A stretch of DNA of 64,000 nucleotides from Mycobacterium shigaense (lineage in GTDB: Bacteria; Actinomycetota; Actinomycetes; Mycobacteriales; Mycobacteriaceae), in NCBI RefSeq assembly GCF_002356315.1, contig NZ_AP018164.1, forward strand, positions 2,728,001 through 2,792,000, written 5' to 3'. The notes under the pieces were generated by a model, which was not told the DNA's origin, did no database searches, and saw only the letters and a list, made by a program, of their open reading frames with translations. The position numbers were made by a program, and so were the translations under genes. Below, one piece after another: positions 27,444-40,924 of the stretch; position 1 is the first letter of the stretch, and every line of letters begins with the position of its first letter.

Positions 27444-29087
27444 ATGAGCATCGACGCCCCGTCTCATCAGACCGTTCATGCGGGCCGGCTGATCGCGCGT
27501 CGCCTGCGGGCAAGCGGCGTCGACACCATCTTCACGCTGTCGGGCGGCCACCTGTTCTCCGTGTACGACGGCTGCCGCGAGGAAGGCATTCGCCTGGTCG
27601 ACACCCGCCACGAGCAGACGGCGGCCTTCGCGGCGGAGGGCTGGTCGAAGGTGACGAGGGTGCCCGGTGTGGCCGCCCTGACGGCGGGCCCGGGCGTCAC
27701 CAACGGCATCAGCGCGATGGCAGCCGCGCAGCAAAACCAGTCGCCGCTGGTGGTGCTGGGAGGCCGCGCGCCGGCGGGTCGTTGGGGGATGGGCTCGCTG
27801 CAGGAGATCGACCATATCCCGTTCGTCGCGCCGTTGGCGCGCTTCGCGGCGACGGCGCAGTCGGCGCAGGACGCGGGCCGGCTGCTGGACGACGCACTGC
27901 GGGCGGCCGTCGGTGCCCCCTCCGGCGTGGGATTCGTCGATATCCCGATGGATCACGCGTTTTCGATGTCGGACGACGACAGCCTTCCCGGCGCTCTCAA
28001 CGACCCGCCGTCGGACGGCGCCGCCGAGCCCGACCTCCTGGGCAAGGCCCTCGGCTTGCTGGCTGCGGCGCAGCGGCCGGTGATCATGGCGGGCACCAAC
28101 GTGTGGTGGGGCCGCGGCGAAGTCGCCCTGCTGCGCCTTGCCGAGGAGCGGCAGCTCCCCGTTCTGATGAACGGGATGGCCCGCGGCGTGGTGCCCGCGG
28201 ACCACCCGTTGGCGTTCTCGCGGGCGCGGGCCAAGGCGTTGGCCGAAGCGGATGTGGCGCTCATCGTCGGCGTACCGATGGACTTCCGGCTGGGCTTTGG
28301 AAGGGTCTTCGGCGAGCAGACCCAGCTCGTCGTCGTGGATCGTGTCGAACCCGAGCGCGCATACCCGCGGGCGATCGCGGCCGGCCTGTACGGCGACCTG
28401 ACGGCGACCCTGTCGGCGCTGACCGGGCCGCCCGGCACCGATCACCAAGGCTGGATCGACAGCTTGCGCGGCGCCGAGACCGCGGCGCGCGAGCTCGAGA
28501 ACGCCGAGCGAGCGGATGACCGAAACCCGCTGCACCCCATGCGGGTCTACGCCGAGCTGGCACCGCTGCTGGATCGCGACGCCATCGTGGTGATCGACGC
28601 CGGTGACTTCGGCTCCTACGCCGGCCGGGTGATCGACAGCTACCAGCCGGGTTGCTGGTTGGACAGCGGCCCGTTCGGCTGCCTCGGCTCCGGCCCCGGC
28701 TATGCCCTGGCCGCGAAGCTGGCCCGACCCGAACGTCAGGTCGTACTTCTGCAGGGCGACGGGGCATTCGGCTTCAGCGGCATGGAATGGGACACCCTGG
28801 TGCGGCACAACGTCCCGGTCGTCTCGGTGGTCGGCAACAACGGAATCTGGGGCCTGGAAAAGCATCCGATGGAAGCGATTTACGGCTACTCGGTGGTCGC
28901 AGAGTTACGTCCGGGGACCCGCTACGACGAGGTGGCCCGCGCGCTGGGGGCCCATGGCGAGCTGGTGTCGGCGCCCGCGCAACTGCGGCCCGCGCTGGAG
29001 CGCGCCTTCGCCAGCGGCCTGCCGTCGGTCGTCAACGTGCTCACCGATCCGGACGTCGCCTATCCCCGCCGGTCCAACCTCGCTTGA
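27444..29087 (+). CDS. ilvG: ThDP-dependent acetolactate synthase-like protein IlvG
   Basis: A 547-residue thiamine-diphosphate enzyme of the acetohydroxyacid synthase family. The catalytic Glu lies in [13 protein letters not shown] near residue 52, and the ThDP-Mg motif runs from [12 protein letters not shown] to VVGNN near residues 437-465. It has the same length as Rv1820. Such enzymes join two pyruvates to acetolactate for branched-chain amino acids, but catalytic subunits of this IlvG/IlvX type often act without a regulatory subunit and some act on other 2-oxo acids. It is read toward secA2, 90 bases upstream of it. Confidence 0.92.
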   Translation: MSIDAPSHQTVHAGRLIARRLRASGVDTIFTLSGGHLFSVYDGCREEGIRLVDTRHEQTAAFAAEGWSKVTRVPGVAALTAGPGVTNGISAMAAAQQNQSPLVVLGGRAPAGRWGMGSLQEIDHIPFVAPLARFAATAQSAQDAGRLLDDALRAAVGAPSGVGFVDIPMDHAFSMSDDDSLPGALNDPPSDGAAEPDLLGKALGLLAAAQRPVIMAGTNVWWGRGEVALLRLAEERQLPVLMNGMARGVVPADHPLAFSRARAKALAEADVALIVGVPMDFRLGFGRVFGEQTQLVVVDRVEPERAYPRAIAAGLYGDLTATLSALTGPPGTDHQGWIDSLRGAETAARELENAERADDRNPLHPMRVYAELAPLLDRDAIVVIDAGDFGSYAGRVIDSYQPGCWLDSGPFGCLGSGPGYALAAKLARPERQVVLLQGDGAFGFSGMEWDTLVRHNVPVVSVVGNNGIWGLEKHPMEAIYGYSVVAELRPGTRYDEVARALGAHGELVSAPAQLRPALERAFASGLPSVVNVLTDPDVAYPRRSNLA

Positions 29088-29177
29088 TGGGTCGCTTCCT
29101 CCTCACGCCGCTACGCGGCGCGCATCGTCACCAACCGGCTTGAGGGGCCCTCGCTGCTAACCGCGTACCGTTGACCT

Positions 29178-31502
29178 GTGCCGAAGACCACCCGCGCTCA
29201 ACCGGGCCGCCTGAGCAGCAGATTTTGGCGACTGCTCGGGGCCAGTACGGAAAAGAACCGCTCCCGCTCGCTTTCCCAAGTCACCGACTCGTCCGAATAC
29301 GACGAGGAAGCCGCCGGCCTGTCGGACGAGCAGCTGCGCAAAGCGACCGGGCTGCTCAACCTCGACGACCTCGCGGAGTCCGACGACATCTCGCAGTTTC
29401 TGGCGATCGCGCGGGAAGCCGCCGAGCGGGCAACGGGATTGCGGCCCTTCGATGTTCAGCTGCTCGGGGCGTTGCGGATGCTGGCCGGCGACGTCATCGA
29501 GATGGCCACCGGCGAGGGCAAGACCCTGGCCGGGGCGATCGCGGCGGCCGGGTACGCCATCGCGGGTCGCCATGTCCATGTCGTGACGATCAACGACTAC
29601 CTGGCCCGCCGGGACGCGGAATGGATGGGCCCGCTGCTCGAGGCGATAGGTCTGACGGTCGGGTGGGTCACCGCCGAGTCCAGCCGCGACGAGCGCAAGG
29701 CCGCCTACGGCTGCGACGTCACCTACGCCTCGGTCAACGAGATCGGCTTCGACGTCCTGCGCGATCAGCTGGTCACCGACGTCGACGACCTGGTATCGCC
29801 GAATCCTGATGTGGCACTTATCGATGAGGCCGACTCCGTGCTCGTCGACGAGGCGCTGGTGCCGCTGGTGCTGGCCGGAACGACGCACCGCGAGACGCCG
29901 CGGCTCGAGATCATCAAGCTGGTCGGCGAGCTGGTCGCCGGCACCGATTACGACACCGACGCCGACAGCCGCAACGTGCACCTCACCGAGACCGGCGCGC
30001 GCAAGGTCGAGAAGGCGCTCGGCGGCATCGACCTGTACTCCGAGGAACACGTCGCCACGACGCTGACCGAGGTCAACGTGGCGTTGCACGCCCACGTGCT
30101 GCTGCATCGCGACGTGCACTACATCGTCCGCGACGATGCGGTGCACCTGATCAACGCCTCGCGCGGCCGCATCGCGCAGCTGCAGCGCTGGCCCGACGGT
30201 CTGCAGGCCGCCGTCGAGGCGAAGGAAGGCATCGAGACCACCGAGACCGGTGAGGTGCTCGACACCATCACGGTGCAGGCGCTGATCAATCGCTACACCA
30301 CGGTGTGCGGAATGACGGGTACCGCGCTGGCGGCCGGCGAGCAGCTGCGCCAGTTCTACAAGCTCGGCGTCTCGCCAATTCCGCCGAACACTCCCAACAT
30401 TCGCCAGGACGAGTCCGATCGGGTGTACATCACTGCCGCGGCGAAGAACGACGCGATCGTCGAGCACATTGCCGAGGTGCACGGCACCGGGCAACCGGTG
30501 CTGGTCGGCACCCGCGACGTCGCCGAGTCCGAGGAGTTGCACGAGCGGCTGGTGCGCCGCGGCGTGTCCGCCGTGGTGCTGAACGCCAAGAACGACGCCG
30601 AAGAGGCCGAGGTGATCGCCGAGGCCGGCAAGTACGGCGTGGTCACGGTGTCCACCCAGATGGCCGGGCGCGGCACCGACATCCGGTTGGGCGGATCCGA
30701 CGAGGCCGACCACGACCGGGTCGCCGAGTTGGGCGGGCTGCACGTCGTCGGCACCGGACGTCATCACACCGAGCGGCTGGACAACCAGTTGCGGGGCCGG
30801 GCCGGGCGTCAGGGCGACCCCGGGTCGTCGGTCTTCTTCTCGAGTTGGGAAGACGACGTCGTGGTGGCCAACCTCGACCGCAACAAGCTGCCCGAGCAGA
30901 CCGACGAAGACGGCCGCATCATCAGCCCGAAGACCACCGGCTTGCTCGACCACGCGCAACGGGTCGCCGAGGGCCGCCTGCTTGACGTGCATGCGAACAC
31001 CTGGCGCTACAACCAGCTGATCGCCCAGCAGCGGGCCATCATCGTCGATCGCCGAAACACGTTGCTGCGCACCGCGACCGCGCGCGAGGAGCTGGCCGAG
31101 CTGGCTCCGAAGCGCTACGAGGAACTGTCCAAGGACGTCCCAGAGGAACGCCTGGAGACCATCTGCCGGCAGATCATGCTGTATCACCTCGACCGCGGCT
31201 GGGCCGACCATCTCGCCTTCCTGGCCGACATCCGGGAAAGCATCCACCTGCGAGCGCTCGGCCGGCAGAACCCGCTCGACGAGTTCCACCGGATGGCCGT
31301 CGACGCCTTCGCGTCGCTGGCCGCCGATGCGATCGAGGCTGCGCAGCAGACGTTCGAGACCGCCAACGTCATCGAAGAGGAACCCGGGCTGGATCTGTCC
31401 AAGCTGGCGCGCCCGACCTCGACGTGGACGTACATGGTCAACGACAACCCGCTGTCCGACGACACGCTGTCCACGCTGAGCCTGCCCGGGGTCTTCCGCT
31501 AG
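29178..31502 (+). CDS. secA2: Accessory Sec translocase ATPase SecA2
   Basis: A 774-residue SecA paralogue that exports a special set of proteins needed for growth in macrophages. It has a DEAD motor with Walker A TGEGKT (111-116) and Walker B LIDEADSV near residue 213, a preprotein cross-linking domain, NBD2 with [13 protein letters not shown], and a shortened C-terminal scaffold/wing region without the Cys-rich zinc tail of SecA1, as known for SecA2. I chose GTG at 29178 ([10 protein letters not shown]), the conserved start. M. tuberculosis annotation extends 34 residues further, which is not conserved here. It leads a run of co-directional genes to garA. Confidence 0.96.
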   Translation: MPKTTRAQPGRLSSRFWRLLGASTEKNRSRSLSQVTDSSEYDEEAAGLSDEQLRKATGLLNLDDLAESDDISQFLAIAREAAERATGLRPFDVQLLGALRMLAGDVIEMATGEGKTLAGAIAAAGYAIAGRHVHVVTINDYLARRDAEWMGPLLEAIGLTVGWVTAESSRDERKAAYGCDVTYASVNEIGFDVLRDQLVTDVDDLVSPNPDVALIDEADSVLVDEALVPLVLAGTTHRETPRLEIIKLVGELVAGTDYDTDADSRNVHLTETGARKVEKALGGIDLYSEEHVATTLTEVNVALHAHVLLHRDVHYIVRDDAVHLINASRGRIAQLQRWPDGLQAAVEAKEGIETTETGEVLDTITVQALINRYTTVCGMTGTALAAGEQLRQFYKLGVSPIPPNTPNIRQDESDRVYITAAAKNDAIVEHIAEVHGTGQPVLVGTRDVAESEELHERLVRRGVSAVVLNAKNDAEEAEVIAEAGKYGVVTVSTQMAGRGTDIRLGGSDEADHDRVAELGGLHVVGTGRHHTERLDNQLRGRAGRQGDPGSSVFFSSWEDDVVVANLDRNKLPEQTDEDGRIISPKTTGLLDHAQRVAEGRLLDVHANTWRYNQLIAQQRAIIVDRRNTLLRTATAREELAELAPKRYEELSKDVPEERLETICRQIMLYHLDRGWADHLAFLADIRESIHLRALGRQNPLDEFHRMAVDAFASLAADAIEAAQQTFETANVIEEEPGLDLSKLARPTSTWTYMVNDNPLSDDTLSTLSLPGVFR

Positions 31503-31584
31503 GTCGCGGCTGGCCGGCTCGGACGGCTCGGACGGCTCGTCCCACGCTGCGGACCGTGATGGCAGCGGGCTAATGTCACGGCTC

Positions 31585-32181
31585 ATGGAGCCGGATCCGT
31601 CCGACCGGGTGCTGACAGTGCCCAACCTGTTGAGCGCCGTCCGCCTGGCGCTCATCCCGGTCTTCATCTATGCGCTGATGTTCGCGCACGCCAACGGCTG
31701 GGCCGTGGCGATCCTGATGTTCAGTGGCGCCTCGGACTGGGCCGACGGCAAGATCGCGCGATCGCTGAACCAGTCGTCGCGGCTGGGGGTGCTGCTCGAC
31801 CCCGCCGTCGACCGGCTCTACATGGTCACCGTGCCCGTCGTGATGGCGCTGAGCGGAATCGTGCCGTGGTGGTTCGTCGCCACCCTGCTGGTCCGCGACG
31901 GGCTGCTGGCGGCGTGCCTTCCGCTGCTGCGCAGCCGCGGGCTGTCGGCGCTGCCGGTGACCTACATCGGCAAGGCCGCGACGTTCGCCCTGATGTCCGG
32001 CTTTCCGTTGGTGCTGCTGGGTACCTGGGATGCGGTGTGGAGCCGGGTGATCGGCGCCTGCGGCTGGGGCTTCTTGATCTGGGGCCTGTATGCGTACCTG
32101 TGGTCATTCGTGCTCTACGCGGTGCAGCTGACGTTGGTGATGCGCCGGCTGCCCAAAGTGCAAGCGGGCGCCCGTGACTGA
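31585..32181 (+). CDS. pgsA2: CDP-alcohol phosphatidyltransferase PgsA2
   Basis: A 198-residue membrane protein with the family signature D-x2-DG-x2-AR-x8-G-x3-D-x3-D, visible as [10 protein letters not shown]...G.LLDPAVD near residues 52-77, and about six membrane helices. It transfers a diacylglyceryl-phosphate from CDP-diacylglycerol to an alcohol. PgsA3 is thought to be the main phosphatidylglycerophosphate synthase in mycobacteria and PgsA2 may make cardiolipin or another lipid; the exact acceptor is uncertain. The start is ATG 31585 (MEPDPSDR) by alignment; ATG 31573 is four codons upstream. The stop overlaps the next gene by eight bases. Confidence 0.9.
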   Translation: MEPDPSDRVLTVPNLLSAVRLALIPVFIYALMFAHANGWAVAILMFSGASDWADGKIARSLNQSSRLGVLLDPAVDRLYMVTVPVVMALSGIVPWWFVATLLVRDGLLAACLPLLRSRGLSALPVTYIGKAATFALMSGFPLVLLGTWDAVWSRVIGACGWGFLIWGLYAYLWSFVLYAVQLTLVMRRLPKVQAGARD

Positions 32182-33097
32182 GCCCGATCGCCTGCTCGGC
32201 GGCTACGACCCCAACGCCGGCCGCAGCGCTCACGCCGCGCAGCGGCCCACGCTCATCCCGGTGCCCTCCCTGCTGCGCGCCCTGCTGTCGGAGCACCTGG
32301 ACCCCGGCTACGCGGCGGCGGCTGAACGGCGCGGCCGGGCCGGCACGCCGCCGGCCGGGCGCACACGCGCGCTCACCTGGATGTGGCAAGCCCTGGCGGC
32401 GATGCTCGTCGCCACGGTCTTTGCCGCCGCCGTCGCGCAGGCCCGGTCCGTCGAACCCGGGGTGCACAGCGCGCAGCAGCTGCTGGTGCGAACTGTCCGG
32501 GCCGAGGAGGGCTCCGCGGTCAGGCTGGCCAAGGACCGCAGCGCGCTGTCGGGCAGGGTGGACGAGGTGCAGCGGCACGCGCTGGCCGACAACGCCGAGG
32601 GGCAGCGGCTGCTCGGCCGGCTCGACGAGCTGAGCCTCGCGGCGGCCAGCCGGCCGATCATCGGGCCGGGGCTGACCCTCACCATCACCGATCCCGGTGC
32701 CAGCCCGAACCTTTCCGACGTGTCGAAGCAACGCGTCAACGGCAGTCGGCAGATCATCCTGGACCGCGACCTGCAACTCGTCGTCAACTCGCTGTGGGCC
32801 AGCGGCGCCGAGGGCATCTCGGCCGGAGGCGCGCGCATCGGGCCGAACGTGACGATTCGCCAGGCCGGGGGAGCGATCCTGGTCGACAACAACCCCACCA
32901 GCAGCCCCTACACGATCCTCGCGGTGGGGCCCCCGCACGAGATGCGCGACGTCTTCGACAACAGCCCCGGTCTGCAGCGTCTTAGGCTCCTGGAGATCTC
33001 CTACGGCGTGGGTGTCACCGTGAACGTCTCCGACGCCCTGTCGCTGCCCGCCGCGTCCGTCCGGGACGTCAAATTCGCCAAACAGATTGGGCCGTAA
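32174..33097 (+). CDS. DUF881 membrane-anchored protein (Rv1823-like)
   Basis: A 307-residue protein with a cytosolic N-terminus, one membrane helix (about residues 73-93) and an extracytoplasmic DUF881 domain (about 150-300) beginning [15 protein letters not shown]881 proteins occur in pairs around the small basic protein gene in Gram-positive bacteria, often near division genes; the molecular role is unknown. It overlaps pgsA2 and is followed within 40 bases by the small membrane protein and a second DUF881 gene. Confidence 0.88.
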   Translation: MTEPDRLLGGYDPNAGRSAHAAQRPTLIPVPSLLRALLSEHLDPGYAAAAERRGRAGTPPAGRTRALTWMWQALAAMLVATVFAAAVAQARSVEPGVHSAQQLLVRTVRAEEGSAVRLAKDRSALSGRVDEVQRHALADNAEGQRLLGRLDELSLAAASRPIIGPGLTLTITDPGASPNLSDVSKQRVNGSRQIILDRDLQLVVNSLWASGAEGISAGGARIGPNVTIRQAGGAILVDNNPTSSPYTILAVGPPHEMRDVFDNSPGLQRLRLLEISYGVGVTVNVSDALSLPAASVRDVKFAKQIGP

Positions 33098-33134
33098 TGA
33101 AAACAATCCCGATGTCACAGATGGTGGGCCGCGC

Positions 33135-33467
33135 ATGATCGGCATCGCGGCGCTGGCGATCGGCATCGTGCTGGGCTTGATCTTCCATCCCGCGGTGCCC
33201 GAGGTGATACAGCCCTACCTGCCAATCGCGGTCGTTGCCGCCCTGGATGCCGTGTTCGGCGGCCTGCGGGCCTATCTGGAGCGCATCTTCGATCCCAAGG
33301 TCTTCGTGATTTCGTTCGTCTTCAACGTCTTTGTGGCCGCCCTGATCGTCTACGTCGGCGATCAGCTGGGCGTCGGCACCCAGTTGTCCACGGCGATCAT
33401 CGTGGTGCTGGGTATCCGGATCTTCGGTAACGCCGCCGCCCTGCGACGGCGCCTGTTCGGGGCATGA
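33135..33467 (+). CDS. Small basic membrane protein, Sbp/DUF1290 family (Rv1824-like)
   Basis: A 110-residue protein with three hydrophobic segments and the strongly conserved stretch DAVFGGLRAYLE near residue 36. It ends ALRRRLFGA, like Rv1824. It lies between two DUF881 genes, the standard arrangement, so the three products probably form one membrane complex. The ATG at 33135 (MIGIAAL) starts directly at the first helix; an in-frame TTG at 33087 inside the upstream gene would add a hydrophilic tail. The ribosome site is weak for both. Confidence 0.88.
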   Translation: MIGIAALAIGIVLGLIFHPAVPEVIQPYLPIAVVAALDAVFGGLRAYLERIFDPKVFVISFVFNVFVAALIVYVGDQLGVGTQLSTAIIVVLGIRIFGNAAALRRRLFGA

Positions 33468-33489
33468 CGACCATGAAATCGAGGTCAAC

Positions 33490-34320
33490 ATGAGCCAGGA
33501 CCCGCCAGACGACGGTGGCGAAAGTCGTGGCAGTGCGCCGCACGGCCGCCACGAGTTGCCGTCGAACAGTCCCCGGCCTGAGGTCGGTCCGGTGCAGCGG
33601 ACGGGGCTGTCGGGGATGGTGCGCGGGGGGCGCTCCCGGCTGATATTCGGCGCGTTGGCGGTGCTGCTGTGCCTGGTCCTGGGCATCGCGATCGTCACTC
33701 AGGTCCGTCAGACCAAGACGGGCGACTCGCTGGACACGGCCCGGCCCGCGGATCTGCTCGTCCTACTGGACTCGTTGCGGCAGCGCGAAGCCACGCTGAA
33801 CACCGAGGTGAACGACCTGCAGAACACCTTGAATTCGTTGCAGGCGTCCGGCAACTCCGACCAGGCGGCGATCAAAAGCGCGCAGGCGAGGCTGGCCGCA
33901 CTGTCGATTCTGGTCGGCGCCGTCGGTGCCACCGGCCCCGGCATCACCGTCACCATCGACGATCCCGGTCCCGGAGTGTCTCCCGAGGCACTGCTGGACG
34001 TGATCAACGAGCTGCGGGCAGCCGGTGCCGAGGCGATCGAGGTCAACGACGCACACCAATCGGTGCGGCTGGGTGTCGATACATGGGTAGTGGGTAGTCC
34101 TGGCTCGTTGACCATCGACAGCAAGACCCTCTCGCCGCCGTATTCGGTTCTGGCGATTGGTGATCCGCCCACGCTGGCAGCGGCGATGAATATTCCCGGC
34201 GGCGCCCAGGACAGCATCAAGCGGGTCGGCGCACGGATGTCGGTGCAGCAGGCCAACCGGGTTGACGTCACCACCTTGCGACAACCAAAACCGCACCAAT
34301 ACGCTCAGCCCGTCAAGTGA
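33490..34320 (+). CDS. DUF881 membrane-anchored protein with coiled coil (Rv1825-like)
   Basis: A 276-residue protein: a polar N-terminal tail, one membrane helix (about 51-71), a coiled coil (about 90-125; LRQREATLNTEVNDLQNTL) and the DUF881 domain (GPGITVTIDDPG to the end). The coiled coil suggests dimerisation, perhaps with the other DUF881 protein encoded 390 bases upstream. The ATG is 22 bases after the small membrane protein. The function is unknown; the gene set is syntenic in mycobacteria. Confidence 0.88.
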   Translation: MSQDPPDDGGESRGSAPHGRHELPSNSPRPEVGPVQRTGLSGMVRGGRSRLIFGALAVLLCLVLGIAIVTQVRQTKTGDSLDTARPADLLVLLDSLRQREATLNTEVNDLQNTLNSLQASGNSDQAAIKSAQARLAALSILVGAVGATGPGITVTIDDPGPGVSPEALLDVINELRAAGAEAIEVNDAHQSVRLGVDTWVVGSPGSLTIDSKTLSPPYSVLAIGDPPTLAAAMNIPGGAQDSIKRVGARMSVQQANRVDVTTLRQPKPHQYAQPVK

Positions 34321-34357
34321 ACCTGCCCCTCGAGGCGCCGAAAAGAACAGGATTGCC

Positions 34358-34756
34358 GTGAGCGATATCCCGCCCGACCTGCACTACACCGCCGAACACG
34401 AGTGGGTTCGCCGCAGCGGGGATGACACCGTGCGGATCGGAATCACCGATTTCGCGCAGTCGGCACTAGGTGATGTCGTTTTTGTGCAGCTCCCCGACGC
34501 GGGCACGACGGTGACTGCCGGCGAGTCCTTCGGCGAGGTCGAATCGACGAAATCGGTGTCGGATTTGTTCGCCCCGATTTCGGGCACGGTGACCGCGGTC
34601 AACGGCGAGCTGGAGAGCAGTCCGCAGCTGGTCAATTCCGATCCTTACGAGGCCGGCTGGCTGGTCGACGTCCAGGTCTCGGACGTCGCCGAACTCGAGT
34701 CCGCGATTTCGGCGCTCCTGGACGCCGAGGCCTACCGCGGCACATTGACCGAATGA
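34358..34756 (+). CDS. gcvH: Glycine cleavage system H protein
   Basis: A 132-residue lipoyl carrier protein. Lys65 in the ESTKSVSD motif is the lipoylation site; the barrel-sandwich fold is recognisable from YTAEHEWV and LGDVVFVQLP. GcvH carries the aminomethyl group from the P protein (GcvB, encoded 3.3 kb downstream) to the T protein. The GTG at 34358 (SDIPPDLHY) is the conserved start; the open frame upstream overlaps the DUF881 gene. The 283 bases to garA contain no gene. Confidence 0.96.
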   Translation: MSDIPPDLHYTAEHEWVRRSGDDTVRIGITDFAQSALGDVVFVQLPDAGTTVTAGESFGEVESTKSVSDLFAPISGTVTAVNGELESSPQLVNSDPYEAGWLVDVQVSDVAELESAISALLDAEAYRGTLTE

Positions 34757-35039
34757 CGGTTGCTAATGTCCCTGCCAGCCCTTCGCACGACGACATCGTG
34801 GGTCCTCACCCGGCCCGCGGCGGGCGGACCAGCCGGGGGGCAGGGCGAGCCGGGAAGCCGGCTGGCAATCGTGGCGGCCGTAGGCGCATTCCTTGCCGCT
34901 GCGCGGTACGGTCAACACACCAGCAGGAGAAGGCACGTAATCGGCAAGCCTGGGCCAACACACCGAGCGGGAACCTTAGCGTGAAGCCGGCCGAGCGGCC
35001 CGGTCAGACATCGCCACAGCGGCCAGTGAGGAGCAGCGC

Positions 35040-35504
35040 GTGACGGATATGGACAACGACTCTGACGAAGTCACGGTGGAGACCACCTCGGTCTTCCGGG
35101 CCGACTTCCTCAACGAGCTGGACGCGCCTGCGCAAACCGGCTCCGAGAGCGCGGTATCCGGGGTCGAGGGACTTCCGTCCGGCTCGGCGCTGCTGGTCGT
35201 CAAGCGGGGCCCCAACGCGGGATCCCGCTTCCTGCTCGACCAGCCCATCACCTCCGCCGGTCGGCACCCCGACAGCGACATCTTCCTCGACGACGTCACG
35301 GTCAGCCGCCGGCACGCCGAATTCCGGTTGGAAAACAACGAATTCCAGGTCGTCGATGTCGGTAGCCTGAATGGCACCTACGTCAACCGTGAACCGGTCG
35401 ATTCGGCAGTACTGGCCAACGGCGACGAGGTGCAGATCGGCAAGTTCCGGTTGGTCTTCCTGACCGGGCCCAAGGGCGACGACGACGGGGGATCTTCAGG
35501 CTAG
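35040..35504 (+). CDS. garA: FHA-domain metabolic regulator GarA
   Basis: A 154-residue protein: an N-terminal tail with the ETTS phosphorylation motif (Thr15/Thr16; Thr21/22 in M. tuberculosis numbering) and a C-terminal FHA domain (about 50-135) with GRHPDSD, SRRHAE and NGTYVN. Unphosphorylated GarA binds and inhibits 2-oxoglutarate dehydrogenase and NAD-glutamate dehydrogenase and activates glutamate synthase. PknB or PknG phosphorylation of the tail switches it off by intramolecular FHA binding. The start is GTG at 35040 with gaggag upstream. The stop overlaps the next gene by one base. Confidence 0.97.
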   Translation: MTDMDNDSDEVTVETTSVFRADFLNELDAPAQTGSESAVSGVEGLPSGSALLVVKRGPNAGSRFLLDQPITSAGRHPDSDIFLDDVTVSRRHAEFRLENNEFQVVDVGSLNGTYVNREPVDSAVLANGDEVQIGKFRLVFLTGPKGDDDGGSSG

Positions 35505-36259
35505 TGAGCGCACCCGATAGCCCGGCATTCGCCGGGATGTCGATTGGGGCAGTCTTGGACCTACTGCGGCCGGATTTCCCCGATGTCACCATTTCCAAGA
35601 TCCGCTTCTTGGAGGCCGAAGGGCTGGTGACGCCGCAGCGCGCCGCGTCGGGGTACCGCAGGTTCACCGCATACGACTGCGCTCGGCTGCGCTTCATCCT
35701 GACCGCGCAGCGCGACCACTATCTACCCCTGAAGGTGATCAGGGCCCAGCTGGACGCCCAGCCCGACGGCGAGTTGCCCGCGGTGGGGTCGCCTTACGGC
35801 GTACCGCGATTGGTGTCGGTCGGGGGCAGCGCGGAGGTCGGCGACGCCGTCCGGGACGGGTCCGACACGGCCGCAGTGGCCCCGACCCGCGTCCGGTTGA
35901 GCCGGGAAGACCTGCTGGCCCGCTCGGGAGTCGACGACGACCTGCTCTCGGCACTGCTCAAGGCCGGCGTGGTCACCACCGGCCCGGGCGGTTTTTTCGA
36001 CGAGCACACCGTCACGATCCTGCAGTGCGCGCGTGCCCTGTCCGACTACGGCGTGGAGCCGCGGCACCTGCGCGCGTTCCGGTCGGCGGCCGACCGGCAG
36101 TCCGATTTGATCGCCCAGATCGCGGGTCCGTTGGTCAAAGCCGACAAGGCCGGAGCCCGGGATCGCGCCGACGACCTGGCGCGTGAGGTCGCGGCGCTGG
36201 CCATTACTTTGCACACGTCGCTGATCAAGTCCGCCGTTCGCGACGTTCTGCATCGCTGA
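35504..36259 (+). CDS. MerR-family transcriptional regulator (Rv1828-like)
   Basis: A 251-residue regulator with an N-terminal winged helix (about residues 7-75: [32 protein letters not shown]) and a C-terminal helical domain that can dimerise. It lacks a cysteine metal-binding loop, so it is not a classical metal sensor. The GTG start overlaps the garA stop (tagtg), which implies translational coupling to garA. A second MerR-type gene lies 0.9 kb downstream, with the BFN gene between them, a conserved actinobacterial arrangement. Confidence 0.9.
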   Translation: MSAPDSPAFAGMSIGAVLDLLRPDFPDVTISKIRFLEAEGLVTPQRAASGYRRFTAYDCARLRFILTAQRDHYLPLKVIRAQLDAQPDGELPAVGSPYGVPRLVSVGGSAEVGDAVRDGSDTAAVAPTRVRLSREDLLARSGVDDDLLSALLKAGVVTTGPGGFFDEHTVTILQCARALSDYGVEPRHLRAFRSAADRQSDLIAQIAGPLVKADKAGARDRADDLAREVAALAITLHTSLIKSAVRDVLHR

Positions 36260-36371
36260 GGACTAGACTTCGTTCAACGGCTTGGCATTAGACGGCCCGG
36301 AGAAACGTTGCGTTTCGCTGGGTCGGCACGCCGAGCGCGAGGCGGACACGGCACGCGGAGGGCAGACGCAG

Positions 36372-36866
36372 ATGGGTGAAGTTCGTGTTGTCGGCATTCG
36401 TGTCGAGCAGCCGCAGAACCAGCCGGTGCTGTTGCTGCGCGAGGCAAACGGTGACCGCTACCTACCGATCTGGATCGGGCAGTCGGAGGCCGCAGCGATC
36501 GCACTCGAGCAACAAGGGGTCGAGCCGCCTCGTCCGCTGACTCATGACCTGATCAGGGATCTCATTGCCGCGCTTGGACATTCGCTGAAGGAAGTGCGGA
36601 TCGTCGATCTGCAAGAGGGCACCTTCTACGCCGACCTCGTGTTCGACCGCAACATCACGGTGTCCGCGCGCCCGTCCGACTCGGTGGCGATCGCGCTGCG
36701 CGTCGGCGTTCCGATCTACGTCGAGGAGGCCGTGCTCGCCCAAGCCGGCCTGCTGATTCCCGACGAGAGCGACGAGGAGCCCAACACCGCCGTCCGGGAG
36801 GACGAGGTGGAGAAATTCAAGGAATTCCTCGACAGTGTCTCGCCGGACGACTTCAAGGCCACCTGA
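36372..36866 (+). CDS. Bifunctional nuclease (BFN/DUF151) domain protein (Rv1829-like)
   Basis: A 164-residue protein with a BFN domain (about 5-130; RYLPIWIGQSEAAAIALEQQG and RPSDSVAIALR are the conserved blocks) and an acidic C-terminal tail. Family members have reported DNase/RNase activity in plants, but in bacteria the function is unsettled. I chose the ATG at 36372 (MGEVRVVGI); the frame upstream to 36282 is basic and not conserved. It stands between two MerR genes that probably flank it in all mycobacteria. Confidence 0.9.
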   Translation: MGEVRVVGIRVEQPQNQPVLLLREANGDRYLPIWIGQSEAAAIALEQQGVEPPRPLTHDLIRDLIAALGHSLKEVRIVDLQEGTFYADLVFDRNITVSARPSDSVAIALRVGVPIYVEEAVLAQAGLLIPDESDEEPNTAVREDEVEKFKEFLDSVSPDDFKAT

Positions 36867-36931
36867 TCGGCCGTTCGCGCTGGCCGCGGGCAGGGGAGAA
36901 ATGGGCGGCCGCCGGGTACTACCCTAGAGGC

Positions 36932-36970
36932 CGACATCACGGATGCGTCTCATCTGAAGCCGTGATGTCG
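36932..36970 (+). promoter_or_regulatory. 11-bp inverted repeat upstream of the resR-like gene
   Basis: CGACATCACGG (36932-36942) and CCGTGATGTCG (36960-36970) are perfect reverse complements separated by 17 bases. They lie between the BFN gene and the MerR-type regulator. The spacing suits a MerR-class operator or a hairpin ending the BFN transcript. No T-tract follows. Confidence 0.5.
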
Positions 36971-37149
36971 ACACGCCTGACGGATTCGCGGCCAGTTGCC
37001 CTCGGGGCGGCCATACTTTGATGACGGCTTAAGGTGCGGCGGCTATCGAACAGCGTAAGCTCTCTAGCACTCGGGCCTGAGCAAACGTGGCTGTTACGGC
37101 AGCCAAGTGCACGCAGCTACTACGAGCGCGATCGGCGAGAGGAACCAGG

Positions 37150-37782
37150 GTGAGCGAGCAGCCACGGCAGGAACAGCTCGACCTTGCTGCCCATGCGGAC
37201 GCGGCAACCAGCAGTGAAGCCAACCTCACTGCGGCAAGCCAACCCGTGCAGCCCGGTCTGTTCCCCGACGATTCGGTACCCGATGAGCTGGTCGGCTACC
37301 GCGGGCCCAGCGCGTGCCAGATCGCCGGAATCACCTACCGCCAGCTGGACTACTGGGCGCGCACGTCTCTGGTGGTGCCGTCGATCCGCAGCGCGGCGGG
37401 GTCCGGCAGCCAGCGGCTGTACTCGTTCAAGGACATCCTGGTTCTCAAAATCGTCAAACGGCTGCTGGACACCGGCATCTCGCTACACAACATCCGCGTG
37501 GCCGTCGACCATCTGCGCCAGCGCGGCGTCGAGGACCTGGCCAACATCACGCTGTTCTCCGACGGCACCACCGTCTACGAGTGCACCTCGGCCGAAGAGG
37601 TCGTCGACCTGTTGCAGGGCGGACAGGGCGTGTTCGGTATCGCGGTGTCCGGCGCGATGCGGGAGCTGACCGGCGTGATCGCCGACTTCCCGGGTGAGCG
37701 CGCCGACGGCGGCGAATCTATCTCCGCGCCGGAGGACGAACTGGCGTCCCGGCGCAAGCACCGCGACCGCAAGATCGGCTAG
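37150..37782 (+). CDS. resR: MerR-like regulator ResR/McdR (Rv1830-like)
   Basis: A 210-residue regulator with a MerR-type winged helix (about 55-125: [34 protein letters not shown]) and a short C-terminal dimerisation region with a basic tail. Its M. tuberculosis orthologue Rv1830 influences growth and division and is a target of selection in clinical isolates linked to antibiotic resilience, as I recall. I chose GTG at 37150 (SEQPRQEQ) with accaggg upstream; the frame is open 21 codons earlier. It ends just before the glycine riboswitch. Confidence 0.88.
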   Translation: MSEQPRQEQLDLAAHADAATSSEANLTAASQPVQPGLFPDDSVPDELVGYRGPSACQIAGITYRQLDYWARTSLVVPSIRSAAGSGSQRLYSFKDILVLKIVKRLLDTGISLHNIRVAVDHLRQRGVEDLANITLFSDGTTVYECTSAEEVVDLLQGGQGVFGIAVSGAMRELTGVIADFPGERADGGESISAPEDELASRRKHRDRKIG

Positions 37783-37827
37783 CCGCGCGGCGCCTACCGG
37801 CCGAGTAGACTGGGTCGCGCATCGCAC

Positions 37828-38034
37828 TCGAGCGGGAGAGTTTCGCGGCCGCCAGTCGCGGACGCCGAAGGAGCAATACCTCTCCATCAACCTCTCAGGC
37901 ACCCGGACCGCACGAGTTAACGATGCCTCTGGAAAGCGGTGCAGACCGGTACGGTCCGCGCCCGCCGATGGGGAAAGGCGCTCGCGCCGAATCTCTCAGG
38001 CGCCTGGCGAACAGGTGAAGACAGAGGGAGAGGG
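37828..38034 (+). ncRNA. Tandem glycine riboswitch upstream of gcvB
   Basis: Two glycine aptamers in series. The first has GCGGGAGAG (37832-37840), GCCGAAGGAGCAA (37863-37875) and CTCTCAGGCA (37892-37901). The second has CTCTGGAAAGCGG (37927-37939), GCCGATGGGGAAAGGC (37964-37979), CTCTCAGGCGCCTGGCGAACAG from 37993 and GACAGAGGG (38020-38028). These are the invariant elements of the gcvT riboswitch class. Glycine binding turns on glycine cleavage genes. It lies directly before gcvB, 44 bases from the start codon. No classical terminator is visible, so control may act on translation. Confidence 0.95.
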
Positions 38035-38077
38035 CCAGTCGTCCTCTGCCTTCGTGATGCCGTCAGGAGTTTCGCCC

Positions 38078-40915
<2,838 letters not shown>

Positions 40916-40924
40916 GCCGATGTC

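Noticed and set aside
34757..35039. Frames between gcvH and garA (for example 34760-34984)
   Set aside because: No homology-like motifs; sequence reads as leader with the garA ribosome site at its end.
37694..38077. N-terminal extension of gcvB (open frame of 1073 codons)
   Set aside because: It runs through the glycine riboswitch and the end of the previous gene; a GTG with a good ribosome site at 38078 gives the family length.
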